64,000 nucleotides of DNA from an uncultured Winogradskyella sp. (GCA_913061495.1 CAJXVG010000002.1:1-64000); one strand, 5' to 3'; positions 1-10,507 are shown, counted from the first letter of the stretch. The notes: a model not told the origin generated them from the letters alone. Translations and numbers: made by a program.

Positions 1-29
1 CGGCAGCGTCAGATGTGTATAAGAGACAG
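1..29 (+). other. Residual Nextera/Tn5 sequencing adapter (read-1 transposase adapter, including 19-bp mosaic end at 11-29)
   Basis: Sequence CGGCAGCGTCAGATGTGTATAAGAGACAG matches the 3' 29 nt of the Nextera transposase adapter. Confidence 0.97.
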
Positions 30-144
30 AAATAAAATAAAACGCACCAACTACTATGCTTAACTTAATAAGTACAAAAAAGAATTGTTTAGTTTTGTAT
101 GGCACGTTAAAATGCATGCCACAAATTAAACCAAAAACTCACAG

Positions 145-783
145 ATGCAGCCACATTTAAAACAATACGTTTTATTATTTATCTTTTTTTGTGCATCACA
201 TAATCTAAGTGCACAATTTAGGGAAACAAGCAAATGGAAAGCACTTTTTGCAGTTGGTGTTAATTATCCCACTACCGATGGGTTTGTAAAAGGAACGTAT
301 GCAAAATCCGTTAATTTTCCAACAGTAAATATTGGATTACAACATATGTTTAAGCGTCAATATGGTGCAAAACTCGATTTTGGTTTCAACCGATTTAAAA
401 GCGATGATGGTTCGCCTGAGTTTAAAATTAACTACACACGTGTTAATGCCCAGTTTATTTATGATCCTTCTGAATATATTGGTTTTTTGCCCATGCGCAT
501 GCGAACAGTTTTATATACTGGTCCTGGATTGGCATTTGTAAAACCTTTGGGCAATTTAGCAGAGAACAAACAGAGTTATTTAAACTTTAATGCTGGTTTT
601 GAATTGCATTATGCCATTAACAAAAAGGTTTCCCTTTACACAGACATTGCTTATTTGTATGGTTTTACGTCTTTAGAAGATTACGATCCTGTATTAGAAG
701 GTTTGGGAGCTTTTAATGGCAGTGTTTTAAACGTTACCTTTGGAGTAGCGGTTTCGTTAAGTGGCTGCCAATATTGCGATTGA
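145..783 (+). CDS. Outer-membrane beta-barrel protein (porin family)
   Basis: Signal peptide, alternating aromatic/beta-strand pattern, terminal strand. Confidence 0.65.
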   Translation: MQPHLKQYVLLFIFFCASHNLSAQFRETSKWKALFAVGVNYPTTDGFVKGTYAKSVNFPTVNIGLQHMFKRQYGAKLDFGFNRFKSDDGSPEFKINYTRVNAQFIYDPSEYIGFLPMRMRTVLYTGPGLAFVKPLGNLAENKQSYLNFNAGFELHYAINKKVSLYTDIAYLYGFTSLEDYDPVLEGLGAFNGSVLNVTFGVAVSLSGCQYCD

Positions 784-787
784 TATT

Positions 788-1342
788 ATGAGTGAGGAAA
801 AAATTATTTTAGGCATAGATCCAGGAACCACTATAATGGGCTTTGGACTTATAAAAATAGCGAGCAAAAAAATGCAGTTTATGCAATTAAATGAGCTTCA
901 ACTTAAAAAATATGATGACCACTACCTAAAACTAAAACTAATTTTTGAACGTACCGTAGAATTAATAGACACCTATCACCCAGATGAAATAGCAATTGAA
1001 GCTCCATTCTTTGGAAAAAATGTACAAAGTATGTTAAAGCTAGGAAGAGCGCAAGGTGTTGCTATGGCAGCAGGTTTATCGCGCGAAGTTCCAATTACAG
1101 AATATGCACCAAAAAAAATAAAAATGGCAATTACCGGAAACGGAAATGCCAGTAAAGAACAAGTTGCAAAAATGCTTCAAGGCATGTTAGGTCTAAAAGA
1201 ACTGCCCAAAAACTTAGATTCTATGGACGGTTTGGCAGCAGCAGTTTGTCATTTTTATAATCAAGGTAGAGTTGAGGTTGGAAAAAGTTATTCTGGTTGG
1301 TCAGCTTTTTTGAAAAAGAATGAAAAGCGTGTTAAAAAATAG
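788..1342 (+). CDS. ruvC: Crossover junction endodeoxyribonuclease RuvC
   Basis: ILGIDPGTTIMGFG, EAPFFGKN motifs; ATG at 788 preferred over ORF-track start 761. Confidence 0.95.
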   Translation: MSEEKIILGIDPGTTIMGFGLIKIASKKMQFMQLNELQLKKYDDHYLKLKLIFERTVELIDTYHPDEIAIEAPFFGKNVQSMLKLGRAQGVAMAAGLSREVPITEYAPKKIKMAITGNGNASKEQVAKMLQGMLGLKELPKNLDSMDGLAAAVCHFYNQGRVEVGKSYSGWSAFLKKNEKRVKK

Positions 1343-1380
1343 ACACTTTTTCTCTAATCGTTAGACTATAAAATAATTAA

Positions 1381-2508
1381 ATGAGCGGCATCTACATTCA
1401 CATACCATTCTGTAAACAGGCATGCCATTATTGCGATTTTCATTTTTCTACCTCCTTAAACAAAAAAGATGAACTTATCTCTGCTTTGGCAAAGGAAATT
1501 GAACTCAGAAAACCCGAATTTAAAAACCAAACCGTAGAAACTATTTACTTCGGTGGAGGTACACCAAGTTTACTTTCTAATGCCGAATTACAATTTTTGA
1601 TTGATTCAATTTATAGCAATTATAATGTCTCACAAAACCCTGAAATAACTTTAGAGGCAAACCCAGATGATTTATCAAAAGATAGAATCATTGATTTGTC
1701 AAAAAGCCCAATAAATCGATTATCTATAGGTGTTCAATCTTTTTTTGAAGCCGATTTAAAATTGATGAATCGTGCACACAATGCTAAAGAAGCAAAGTTA
1801 TGTTTGAGTGAGGCAACAAAGTATTTTGATAATATTTCGGTAGATTTAATTTATGGTGTCCAAGGCGCTTCAAACGAGCAATGGTTGAAAAATATAGAAA
1901 TAGCATTGAGTTTCAAAATACCGCATATTTCGAGTTATGCCTTAACGGTTGAGCCAAAAACAGCACTTGCGTCTTTTATAAAAAAAGGAATTATTGAAGA
2001 TGTAAATGACGAGCAAGCCCATGAGCAATTTCATATATTGAAAGAAAAACTAGAAGTGTCAGGATTTATACATTATGAGTTATCAAATTTTGGTAAAGAA
2101 GGCTACTTTAGCAGAAACAACTCGGCTTATTGGCAAGGCAAATCGTATTTGGGAATTGGGCCTTCAGCACATTCATTCAACGGAAAACAACGTGGATGGA
2201 ATGTGAGGAATAATTCAAAATACATTAAAGCTATTCAGAAAAATGAGTTGCCAATTGAGATGGAAACGTTAACCATTACAGATCAATATAACGAGTATGT
2301 AATGACTGGTCTTAGAACTATTTGGGGTGTGTCTTTTGATAAAGTAAAAAAAGATTTTGGCCAATCATATAAAGACTATTTGCTTAAAGAGTCAGAAATT
2401 TTTATAAATCAACATTTGTTGTATATTGAAGAAGGGCATCTACTAACCACTAAAAAAGGACAGTTTTTGAGTGATGGCATTGCTTCAGAATTATTCAAAC
2501 TAAATTAA
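1381..2508 (+). CDS. hemW: Radical SAM heme chaperone HemW-like (coproporphyrinogen III oxidase-like)
   Basis: YIHIPFCKQACHYCDFHF radical SAM motif, FGGGTPSLL, NNSAYWQGKSYLGIGPSAHSF. Confidence 0.93.
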   Translation: MSGIYIHIPFCKQACHYCDFHFSTSLNKKDELISALAKEIELRKPEFKNQTVETIYFGGGTPSLLSNAELQFLIDSIYSNYNVSQNPEITLEANPDDLSKDRIIDLSKSPINRLSIGVQSFFEADLKLMNRAHNAKEAKLCLSEATKYFDNISVDLIYGVQGASNEQWLKNIEIALSFKIPHISSYALTVEPKTALASFIKKGIIEDVNDEQAHEQFHILKEKLEVSGFIHYELSNFGKEGYFSRNNSAYWQGKSYLGIGPSAHSFNGKQRGWNVRNNSKYIKAIQKNELPIEMETLTITDQYNEYVMTGLRTIWGVSFDKVKKDFGQSYKDYLLKESEIFINQHLLYIEEGHLLTTKKGQFLSDGIASELFKLN

Positions 2509-2533
2509 AAATTACAGAAATAAGTTAGTATAC

Positions 2534-3283
2534 ATGATAGCAACTATACAATATAATTCAAAAAAACTAAAAGTAGATTTATCAAAACCATTGGATATTT
2601 CAATTCCTTTAAAAGGTGATAAATCTAATGTAAATGCGTGGTATTTAGACCATCCTACTATTGCGCCAGAGATTTTGGATGATAAAACCATAAGTGTAGA
2701 AAAAGGTGCTTCGGTAAATTTTAATACCATTAATTTTAATCCACATGCGCATGGCACACACACTGAAACTGTTGGTCATATAACAGAAAAATCATATCCC
2801 GTAAATAAACATTTAAAACAGTTTTTCTTTTTGGCTGAGGTGATTACCGTTGCTCCAGAAAAGTATATAAAAGACAATATGATTTCTAAAAAGCAAATTC
2901 AATTTGCTTTAGGGAACAAAAAGCGAGATGCATTGGTAGTACGGACAATGCCAAATATAAAAGACAAAAAATCGAGACAGTATTCACATACCAATTGGAC
3001 GTATTTTAAAAAAGAGGCCATTGAGTTGTTGGTAAAAAAAGGGATAAATCATCTTTTGGTAGATTTACCGAGTATTGATAGGGAAGAAGATGGAGGCGAG
3101 TTAAATTCCCATAAAGCCTTTTGGAATTTTAATGGAAAAATAAGAACAGATGCAACAATTACAGAGTTAATTTATGTGCCTAATAAAGTTAAGGATGGAA
3201 CTTATTTGCTCAACCTTCAAATTGCACCATTCGAGAACGATGCAACTCCCAGTAAACCTGTTTTGTATAGAATAATAGATTAA
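2534..3283 (+). CDS. Cyclase family protein (kynurenine formamidase-like)
   Basis: HAHGTHTETVGHI motif typical of the cyclase/formamidase fold. Confidence 0.8.
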   Translation: MIATIQYNSKKLKVDLSKPLDISIPLKGDKSNVNAWYLDHPTIAPEILDDKTISVEKGASVNFNTINFNPHAHGTHTETVGHITEKSYPVNKHLKQFFFLAEVITVAPEKYIKDNMISKKQIQFALGNKKRDALVVRTMPNIKDKKSRQYSHTNWTYFKKEAIELLVKKGINHLLVDLPSIDREEDGGELNSHKAFWNFNGKIRTDATITELIYVPNKVKDGTYLLNLQIAPFENDATPSKPVLYRIID

Positions 3284-3309
3284 ATGTAATTTTCCTTAAA
3301 ACTTATACA

Positions 3310-3930
3310 TTGGAAACATTTTTTATAATAATCATAAGTATTTTAGTTACACTTGGGTTGGTCACTATTTTCAAACAATGGAAAACCAATAAGAAGACCA
3401 ATGCACAATCGGTTTTACTTTTAGACAAAATTAAACGTGTGTGTAAGTTTATAACTGTTGAGGGTGACTTCGCTGAAATTTACCATTACGAAGATGTAAA
3501 GGCAAAGTTTTTAAAATTGGTTTCTAGCCGAAAAAAAGCACTTGTAGTTATAAATGCAAAGGCTTATGTAGGATTTGATTTGGGTAAAGTTGAAATGCGA
3601 TCTAATCTAAAAACAAAGGTTGTAATGCTGTCACATTTTCCCCAGCCCGAAGTGCTATCGGTAGAAACTAACATTAATTATTATGATAAAAGAGACGGCA
3701 TGTTTAACAAGTTTGAAGCAGCCGATTTAACTGAGCTACAAACAAAAGCAAAACAACATATATTAGATAAAGTTCCGGAAAGCGGATTGTACAATGTGGC
3801 AAAACAAGAAGCTTTAGAGGCTATTCAACTCATTGAAAACTTAGTAGAAACCATTGGGTGGACTTTAGATTATTCTGCTTTAAAAATAGACAATGAGGAT
3901 AAAAAACTTGAAGAAAGGAGGCAATCTTAA
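3310..3930 (+). CDS. DUF4230 domain-containing protein
   Basis: Single N-terminal TM followed by DUF4230-like region; start is TTG in the ORF track. Confidence 0.7.
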   Translation: METFFIIIISILVTLGLVTIFKQWKTNKKTNAQSVLLLDKIKRVCKFITVEGDFAEIYHYEDVKAKFLKLVSSRKKALVVINAKAYVGFDLGKVEMRSNLKTKVVMLSHFPQPEVLSVETNINYYDKRDGMFNKFEAADLTELQTKAKQHILDKVPESGLYNVAKQEALEAIQLIENLVETIGWTLDYSALKIDNEDKKLEERRQS

Positions 3931-3935
3931 GTGCT

Positions 3936-4298
3936 ATGAACATAGAAGAATATAGAAATTATTGCCTCAGCAAAAAAGAGGTTACTGAGCATTTTCCCTT
4001 TGACGAAGACACCCTTGTTTTTAAAGTTTTAGGAAAAATGTTTGCATTAGCCTCGCTTAAAAAGTGGGAAAGCGGTGAAGGTTTTATCAACTTAAAGTGC
4101 GATCCAGGATATGCTCAAGAACTCAGAGCAGATTACAATAGTATTAAACCTGGTTACCATATGCATAAAAAATTATGGAACAGCGTATATATTCACTCGG
4201 GTGAATTGCCAGCTAGTTTAATAACCAAGCTAATTGACCACTCTTATGATATGGTGGTAAAAGGATTACCCAAAAAGTTGAGAGAAACGCTCAATTAA
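3936..4298 (+). CDS. MmcQ/YjbR family DNA-binding protein
   Basis: Small protein with KVLGKMFAL...INLKCDP...YHMHKKLWNSVY pattern. Confidence 0.85.
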   Translation: MNIEEYRNYCLSKKEVTEHFPFDEDTLVFKVLGKMFALASLKKWESGEGFINLKCDPGYAQELRADYNSIKPGYHMHKKLWNSVYIHSGELPASLITKLIDHSYDMVVKGLPKKLRETLN

Positions 4299-4325
4299 TT
4301 CTACATTTACATCTTACAAAATATT

Positions 4326-4901
4326 ATGTCTTTAGAAAGAGAATTACAAAAGCGCAGCAATGCTAAATGCGAACTTTGTGGAAACGAAGAAAACCTATCC
4401 GTCTATACAGTTCCAGATATTAAAGAAAACAGTCTTCAAACTAATTTGTATGCATGTAAAATTTGCATTTTACAAATGGAAGATTCTGAAAAAATAGAAC
4501 CTAACCATTGGCGTTGTTTAAACGAAAGCATGTGGAGTGAGCATGATGCTGTAAAGATAATGGCTTGGAGGATGTTGCATACAATTGATGAAGATTGGAC
4601 ACAAGATTTATTGAATATGATGTATTTAGAAGAGGATGTCTTAGAGCTAGCAAAAGCATCGGGAGATGGTGAAGATGACGAAAACAAATTAATTCATAGA
4701 GATGTAAACGGTGTTATCTTAGAGCATGGAGATTCCGTAATTTTAATAAAGGATTTAAAAGTAAAAGGTTCTAGTATGGTAGCCAAGCAAGGCACTGCTG
4801 TTAGAAATATCCGATTAGATCATGAAAACGAAACCTATATTGAAGGCAAAGTTGATGGGCAACAGATTGTAATTATTACTGAGTATGTAAAGAAACTTTA
4901 A
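4326..4901 (+). CDS. PhnA domain-containing protein (zinc ribbon)
   Basis: CELCG/CKIC N-terminal zinc ribbon, C-terminal GDSVILIKDLKVKGSS PhnA motif. Confidence 0.85.
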   Translation: MSLERELQKRSNAKCELCGNEENLSVYTVPDIKENSLQTNLYACKICILQMEDSEKIEPNHWRCLNESMWSEHDAVKIMAWRMLHTIDEDWTQDLLNMMYLEEDVLELAKASGDGEDDENKLIHRDVNGVILEHGDSVILIKDLKVKGSSMVAKQGTAVRNIRLDHENETYIEGKVDGQQIVIITEYVKKL

Positions 4902-5041
4902 TCTTCTTTATCGTTCTTTTTAAATAAACCCAAACCTAAGGGAAACATAAATACCAAAAACAGATACTTGCCAGTAACTAATCCATAAATGATAATGGCT
5001 GCTAAAACTATCCATAATATTAGTTTATAACTATAGTTCAT
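4898..5041 (-). CDS. Small hypothetical membrane protein
   Basis: 47-aa ORF from internal Met, two hydrophobic segments; overlaps end of preceding gene. Confidence 0.45.
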   Translation of the reverse strand: MNYSYKLILWIVLAAIIIYGLVTGKYLFLVFMFPLGLGLFKKNDKED

Positions 5042-5090
5042 GTTGCAAAAATAATTGTCTGATTTCAAAAGCGAAAAACTTCTCCTTAAT

Positions 5091-5357
5091 ATGTTAGAAA
5101 TTAGACCTACTTGCGAAAACTGTAACAAAAAATTACCTTACAATTCTTCTGAAGCTATGATTTGTACTTTTGAATGCACCTTTTGCCAAGACTGCGTTAC
5201 ATTACTGCAGCAGGTTTGTCCAAATTGTAGAGGTGGTTTTGAAAAGCGACCTATAAGACCAAAACAGCTTTTAAAGAAATATCCTGTTTCAAATGTGGTG
5301 GTTCACAAACCAGTAAATATTTTAAATTATAAAAATAGCCTAAAGACTAAATTTTAG
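5091..5357 (+). CDS. DUF1272 domain-containing protein (RING-like zinc binding)
   Basis: MLEIRPTCENCNKKLP...CTFECTFCQDCV...CPNCRGGFEKRPIRP. Confidence 0.85.
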   Translation: MLEIRPTCENCNKKLPYNSSEAMICTFECTFCQDCVTLLQQVCPNCRGGFEKRPIRPKQLLKKYPVSNVVVHKPVNILNYKNSLKTKF

Positions 5358-5573
5358 TAAAGTATTTACTCACATATTAGTATTCTGAATTTGTGTTGTT
5401 TATCGAAAAAAAAGAACAGTTACTTCTAATTATCTAGTCAATATCACCATTTGTCGATTTTATAACTATACTGCTCTGATAATTAGCATCTTTATGTAGT
5501 CCCTAAGACTGATAGCACCAAATTTACTGATTAATAGCCCTTGAATATTGTCGAACATAAAAAACTATTTATT

Positions 5574-5861
5574 ATGGAATTACAAATTACAAACTACAAC
5601 AACAGCTTTAAAATAAAGGGCACGTTGAACAAATTGAATTTAAGAACCTTCAATTCACATTTCTCAAATATTTTTGAAAAATTAGATGATGTCTTAATCA
5701 ATATCGAAAACGTAGAGAGCATAGATAGAGCAGGTGTAATGGCACTCGCCAGATTGCATAACGAATCTATCAATAAAGCAAAACGATTATCTATAGTTGG
5801 CTTTGGCTGTAAGGAATTATACGACCATTTTAAGACCCAGAATGAAACTGTAGCTGCATAA
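5574..5861 (+). CDS. STAS domain-containing protein
   Basis: Short single-domain protein with DVLINIENVESIDRAGVMAL STAS signature; ATG at 5574. Confidence 0.7.
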   Translation: MELQITNYNNSFKIKGTLNKLNLRTFNSHFSNIFEKLDDVLINIENVESIDRAGVMALARLHNESINKAKRLSIVGFGCKELYDHFKTQNETVAA

Positions 5862-5969
5862 TTAGCTAAAGCTAAAAAAATTCACAAAAAATAAAGTGTT
5901 TCCAATACTTCTATGGTGATAGATAGTAGTATTTAGATTTACTTTATTTTTTTATGTCTGCACGTGAAC

Positions 5970-6440
5970 TTAACACGACATATCTGCAACTATTTTCCAC
6001 TCACCATTAATTTTTTTGAAGATAATAATAAAAACACCATCTGCATTTCCTACTTCTCGTTTTAGATGATATTCACCCATAACCCAATAATTGTCGCCTT
6101 CAATTTTTGAAATATCATTGATTACAAAATTTAGTGTTCCGCTTTCGGCTTTTGTAGGATAGCCTTTTTTATAATTATCTAGTGTATTTTGCCAACCTTT
6201 AGTTAAGCCATTACTGCCGTAAAATTTAAGAGAATCACTTTTCCAGTAGCCATCCATAAAACCTTCAAGATCATGGTTGTTCCATGCAATTTCTTGAGCT
6301 TCCATAACAAGTCTTATTTCTGCTTCAGCACTATTGAAATCTGTATTTCGTTGTTCTAACGATTCTGTATTTACATCGGCTTTAATACTAATACAACCAA
6401 AGCAAAGAAGTGCCAATAAAAAAGAAGAAAAATATTTCAT
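5970..6440 (-). CDS. SnoaL-like/DUF4440 NTF2-fold protein (exported)
   Basis: N-terminal signal; AWNNHDLEGFMDGYW...WKIVAD pattern. Confidence 0.75.
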   Translation of the reverse strand: MKYFSSFLLALLCFGCISIKADVNTESLEQRNTDFNSAEAEIRLVMEAQEIAWNNHDLEGFMDGYWKSDSLKFYGSNGLTKGWQNTLDNYKKGYPTKAESGTLNFVINDISKIEGDNYWVMGEYHLKREVGNADGVFIIIFKKINGEWKIVADMSC

Positions 6441-6557
6441 ATAGAGAAAGTTTAATTTTTTGAACTTAAAGGTAACGAACCTGTTTTAATTATTTTGTGC
6501 GTTGGTTTTTTGGGTATCCAAATGTAAACAAGATTTATCTATTAGGAATACTGCTTC

Positions 6558-7658
6558 CTAAAGCACTCCCTTTTGCTTCTTTAAAAAAGCATCTGCTTGG
6601 TATTGCATTAATTCGCGCGCTTTTTTGCGTTTGTAGTTCATTACGTCTTCTTCATCTGCAATCTCATTGTACACTTTATTGTTAATATCGTTATCCGTTT
6701 TTAACAATAGTTTGCGCTCTGCAACTTGTTGTGCTGTCCAAGTTTTAATGATTGTTTCCTGATCTTGTAAACGAAAATCAAATTCACCTTTTGGAGATAA
6801 TAGTTTCGCAATTATTGGTGAAGTTTCAATTGCTAAAAACAGCAGAAATATAAAGAATGAGGGCAACCATGGTAATTTTCCTAATGCTGTAATTCTGGCC
6901 ATTAAGCCATCAAAATTGTCAATGATAGGTTGGGAATCAGTCACATTAGCTTCATAAGAGCTTTGAAGTGAATTGATCTGGCTTTCAATAGTTGCAATCT
7001 TAGCTTTGTTATCGGTTTTCAACTGTTGCAATTCGGCCAAGGCAGCATCATGCTTCTCTCGTTTCTCTTTATAAACAGGCCCTTTTCCCAATAGTTTGGT
7101 GCCAGCTGTACCTTCAGCCTCAGAAATGTAAGTGCTATAAAGTGCATTGACTTCGGTTTCCTTATTATTTATTTCAGATTGAAGTCCTGAAATTTGATTT
7201 TCAAGCTCTGTTATTTTGGGATTGAATTGTTGTGCAATTTGGTTTTGGTTTGTTAAGGTTAGATCATTTTTTTGTTCTAATAAAACCTGATTAATTTCCT
7301 TTTCAAAAATCTTGAGTTCCAAAGGTTTTGAAATAACAACGGCAATGATTATAGCTAGGAAAATCCGTGGAGTCGCTTGAATAATTTCATCTATAAAATT
7401 ATCTCTTTTTTTAATGGTGGAAACAATGTAACGGTCTAAATTAAAAATAAGCAAACCCCAAATTAAGCCAAAGAAAATAGATGAAATGAGATTGTCAAAA
7501 ACTGTATAAAGGGCATAACTAGCAGCAATTGTTGCCATTGCAGCAGTGAAGAAAACGGTAGCTCCAATACCTGCATACTTGTTTTGCTCACCAATGGAGC
7601 ATTCTTCTAAAATATCGGTATCAGCTCCCGAACAAAGGATAAAAAATTGTTTTAACAT
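6558..7658 (-). CDS. DUF4407 domain-containing membrane protein
   Basis: Multiple TMs, long coiled coil, FNLDRYIVSTIKK motif. Confidence 0.8.
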   Translation of the reverse strand: MLKQFFILCSGADTDILEECSIGEQNKYAGIGATVFFTAAMATIAASYALYTVFDNLISSIFFGLIWGLLIFNLDRYIVSTIKKRDNFIDEIIQATPRIFLAIIIAVVISKPLELKIFEKEINQVLLEQKNDLTLTNQNQIAQQFNPKITELENQISGLQSEINNKETEVNALYSTYISEAEGTAGTKLLGKGPVYKEKREKHDAALAELQQLKTDNKAKIATIESQINSLQSSYEANVTDSQPIIDNFDGLMARITALGKLPWLPSFFIFLLFLAIETSPIIAKLLSPKGEFDFRLQDQETIIKTWTAQQVAERKLLLKTDNDINNKVYNEIADEEDVMNYKRKKARELMQYQADAFLKKQKGVL

Positions 7659-7729
7659 GATTGATTGTTTTTTGATTGACAGTATATTAGAACGCTAAAA
7701 GTTATGTTTTGTTACATTTTTAAACGAAA

Positions 7730-7752
7730 AAAGCCTCGAGTAACGAGGCTTT
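7730..7752 (-). terminator. Intrinsic terminator of BlaR1-like gene
   Basis: Perfect AAAGCCTCG-AGTAA-CGAGGCTTT hairpin with T-tract on minus strand. Confidence 0.8.
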
Positions 7753-7775
7753 AAGTAGAATTTGATTTTTAAACT

Positions 7776-10025
7776 CTAATCTTCAATCCAAAATTTTACA
7801 TATCCTTTTTTATTTTGAATATTAGAGTGGACACTTATTTTTGGATTATCCTTGGTTATTTTGAGAATTTCCTCATAAGAAACTTTTTTGTCTTCAAAAT
7901 AGTATGTTATGTCATTATTCTTTAGATTTTTCACAAATTCATGGGCTGATTTAGGAGTTGGAGGAGGCGGAGGAAGAACCTTACCTTCTTTATCAGTGAT
8001 ATAGCCATCTTTATTATAATATGTTTTTTCCCCTCTGTAAACAGTAAAATAATGACTCTCCCCATTTTCTAACATTTCAAAACCAGACTCAACACCTTTA
8101 GGAGTTTCTTTTATAATTTCATTTAAAGTTTTCTTTTTACCATTCTTGTATTGTGCTGCCTTTGTTGGTGGTGGAGGTGGTGGTGGAACTTCTCCTCCAT
8201 TCTTTTTTGTTTTTGGAACTTCTGGAGCTGGAGGAGGTGGAGGTGGTGGAGGAAGATGAGGCCAAGCTTCAGCATTTTCTCTTTGTTCTTTAGACATTAG
8301 TTCTCTATAGATTCTATAGTACTTATCGTAATCTTTTTGTTTAATTATTGGGTATTGGTTTTTGTCATTATTAGCTTCCGATTTTCTTACTACCTCATTT
8401 ATTTTTTTTGCCCAAGTATTGTATTCTGCAACTTGTTTTGGTGTTGCTTTTTGTTGATTGTTGATTTCGTTTCTTGGTTTATCATATTTTGCTGGTATAG
8501 GTGGTGGCATCAGAATATAATAAGACTTCAATTCTTCCTCTGTAAATTGATTATATAATTTTGTAGCCTGGTTATACAGAATTTTAAGCTCAGTATTATC
8601 TGTTTGTGGCCCATTTATATACTTTTTAATAGCTTTGGAATATGTTTTGGACAATGCTTTATAGTCATTTACAAAAGCTTCTTTATAGAATTTATTAAAG
8701 CCATCTTTAGTGTATAAACTAAATTGAAAGGGTTGAGGAAATTTTTCGCTTAGCGCATTTTTATGAACCTTAGAACCCATGTAATATACAATGTCTTCTG
8801 GCGAGTAATTGTTTAATTTAGTATTTGATATTGATTTTTTATCTAACCAAAGGGCGAATTTGTCTTTGTTTTTCCAAGATTCAAATTGGCTTTTTGAAGG
8901 GGTTTTAGGTTCAACCGAATATAATTTAGGAATTATTTCCTTAAGAAAAGGATGCAATTCAACCGAATTGCGCTGCTGTTCATTCATGAGGTCATAGATA
9001 GCAGCTAAACGCTCGTGTGTACCAACAGGTATAATTATATTTGAAGAACTTTTTAATTTGTCAATCCAATTTCTATACTCTTGCATGAGTTTTTCTGATG
9101 CACCTTCATTCTGCTCCTCGTTTTCAACTTGCAAAACTTGTAACGTTTCTGTCGGTTCTCTTTCAACATATTTTGTTTCAGCAAAACTGTAAAAAAGAAA
9201 TGCAATAATTGGGAGCAACACTAAAGTGCTCAACCAAATTCTGGTTTTTGATGTTTGTGTTTTCATAACTGTAAATCGTTTTTTGATGGATGAATAATTA
9301 ATGGCACTTGCCAATTCATAATGTGGAGTGCTTGATGAAAATTGTAATAATATATTTTGATAGTTTTTAGTGGCAATACCTTGATTTAAAACTGCTTGGT
9401 CTGCCAAAAATTCGTGATTCAGTTTTATGTGATGTTTCAGTATGTAGATCAATGGGTGAAACCAAAATACAATCTGTAGTAGTTCCATGACCAAAATATC
9501 AATACTGTGCAATTGCTTGGCGTGTGTTTCCTCGTGCAGCATCACTTCTTTAGGGATGTTCTGTTTTTCAAATTTTGATTGATTATAAAATATATAGTTG
9601 AAAAATGAATGTGGAATGCGATACTCTTTCAATAATACATAAATAAAAGAACGTTCAACTATAGTTTTACTGCTTGAAATCCGTCGGTACATTTTAGCAA
9701 GATTCACAATAAATCTGATGCAAAAGAGGGAAACTCCAAAACCGTATATGAGCCAAAGGACAGTTTCTAAATCTAAAAATTGAAGTTGACCTTGAGGAGT
9801 TTCTGTTAGCTCCGTTGGAAATGCCATTGGCAGAGTTTCAAAATCAGAAACAACAGGTTCAACATATTCCTTAATGGTTAATTTAGGAATAACCAAAGCC
9901 ACAACCATTGCACCCAATAAATAATAACGCTTTAGGTGGTGAAAACTCTGCTTTTCTAACAACAATACGTAAAGTAACCAAAGCAATAACAAACAACCCG
10001 AAAATTTTAAAAGGTAAGTTTCCAT
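7776..10025 (-). CDS. M56 family metallopeptidase (BlaR1-like) with polyproline-rich C-terminal region
   Basis: HEETHAKQLHSIDI zinc motif, four TMs, pairs with BlaI-like gene. Confidence 0.88.
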   Translation of the reverse strand: METYLLKFSGCLLLLWLLYVLLLEKQSFHHLKRYYLLGAMVVALVIPKLTIKEYVEPVVSDFETLPMAFPTELTETPQGQLQFLDLETVLWLIYGFGVSLFCIRFIVNLAKMYRRISSSKTIVERSFIYVLLKEYRIPHSFFNYIFYNQSKFEKQNIPKEVMLHEETHAKQLHSIDILVMELLQIVFWFHPLIYILKHHIKLNHEFLADQAVLNQGIATKNYQNILLQFSSSTPHYELASAINYSSIKKRFTVMKTQTSKTRIWLSTLVLLPIIAFLFYSFAETKYVEREPTETLQVLQVENEEQNEGASEKLMQEYRNWIDKLKSSSNIIIPVGTHERLAAIYDLMNEQQRNSVELHPFLKEIIPKLYSVEPKTPSKSQFESWKNKDKFALWLDKKSISNTKLNNYSPEDIVYYMGSKVHKNALSEKFPQPFQFSLYTKDGFNKFYKEAFVNDYKALSKTYSKAIKKYINGPQTDNTELKILYNQATKLYNQFTEEELKSYYILMPPPIPAKYDKPRNEINNQQKATPKQVAEYNTWAKKINEVVRKSEANNDKNQYPIIKQKDYDKYYRIYRELMSKEQRENAEAWPHLPPPPPPPPAPEVPKTKKNGGEVPPPPPPPTKAAQYKNGKKKTLNEIIKETPKGVESGFEMLENGESHYFTVYRGEKTYYNKDGYITDKEGKVLPPPPPTPKSAHEFVKNLKNNDITYYFEDKKVSYEEILKITKDNPKISVHSNIQNKKGYVKFWIED

Positions 10026-10027
10026 AA

Positions 10028-10393
10028 CTACTTGTTTTCAATTTCTTTATCAATAATGGCTTTTAATGCTTCTAGTTCCTTTTTTGTAAAATCTGTTTTG
10101 CGTGTAAAAAAGGATGCGAATTGCGATGCACTATCGTTAAAAAAGGTTTTAATAAGGCCGTTTACGTGTTTAGAAAAGTAATCTTCTTTTTTAACCAGAG
10201 GATAATATTCTCTTGATTTCCCGAAGGTTTTATAATCTACGAATCCTTTGCCAATCATGCGTTTCAATAATGTTGCAACCGTTGTGGTTGCAGGTTTTGG
10301 TTCTGGATAAATATCTAGTAGGTCTTTCATAAAAGCTTTTTCGAGCTTCCAGAGGTATTGCATAAGCTGTTCTTCGGTTTTGGACAATTCCAT
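10028..10393 (-). CDS. BlaI/MecI/CopY family transcriptional regulator
   Basis: winged-helix ...ATTTVATLLKRMIGKGFVDYKTFGKSREYYPLV; adjacent to M56 gene. Confidence 0.9.
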   Translation of the reverse strand: MELSKTEEQLMQYLWKLEKAFMKDLLDIYPEPKPATTTVATLLKRMIGKGFVDYKTFGKSREYYPLVKKEDYFSKHVNGLIKTFFNDSASQFASFFTRKTDFTKKELEALKAIIDKEIENK

Positions 10394-10507
10394 GTTCTAC
10401 AAGTTTAGAGTTTACTCTACAAATGTAGAATAAAAATTTGGATTTCAAAATAAATGAATCGAAAATTTAGTAAATCCGTACCTTTGATTTTTTTAAAAGT
10501 CCCTAAA

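Noticed and set aside
11-29. Tn5 mosaic end suggesting a transposon
   Set aside because: Contiguous with the Nextera adapter sequence at base 1; a library artefact
10230-10448. 72-aa ORF overlapping BlaI-like gene in another frame
   Set aside because: BlaI-like frame is clearly coding; the alternative is an out-of-frame artefact
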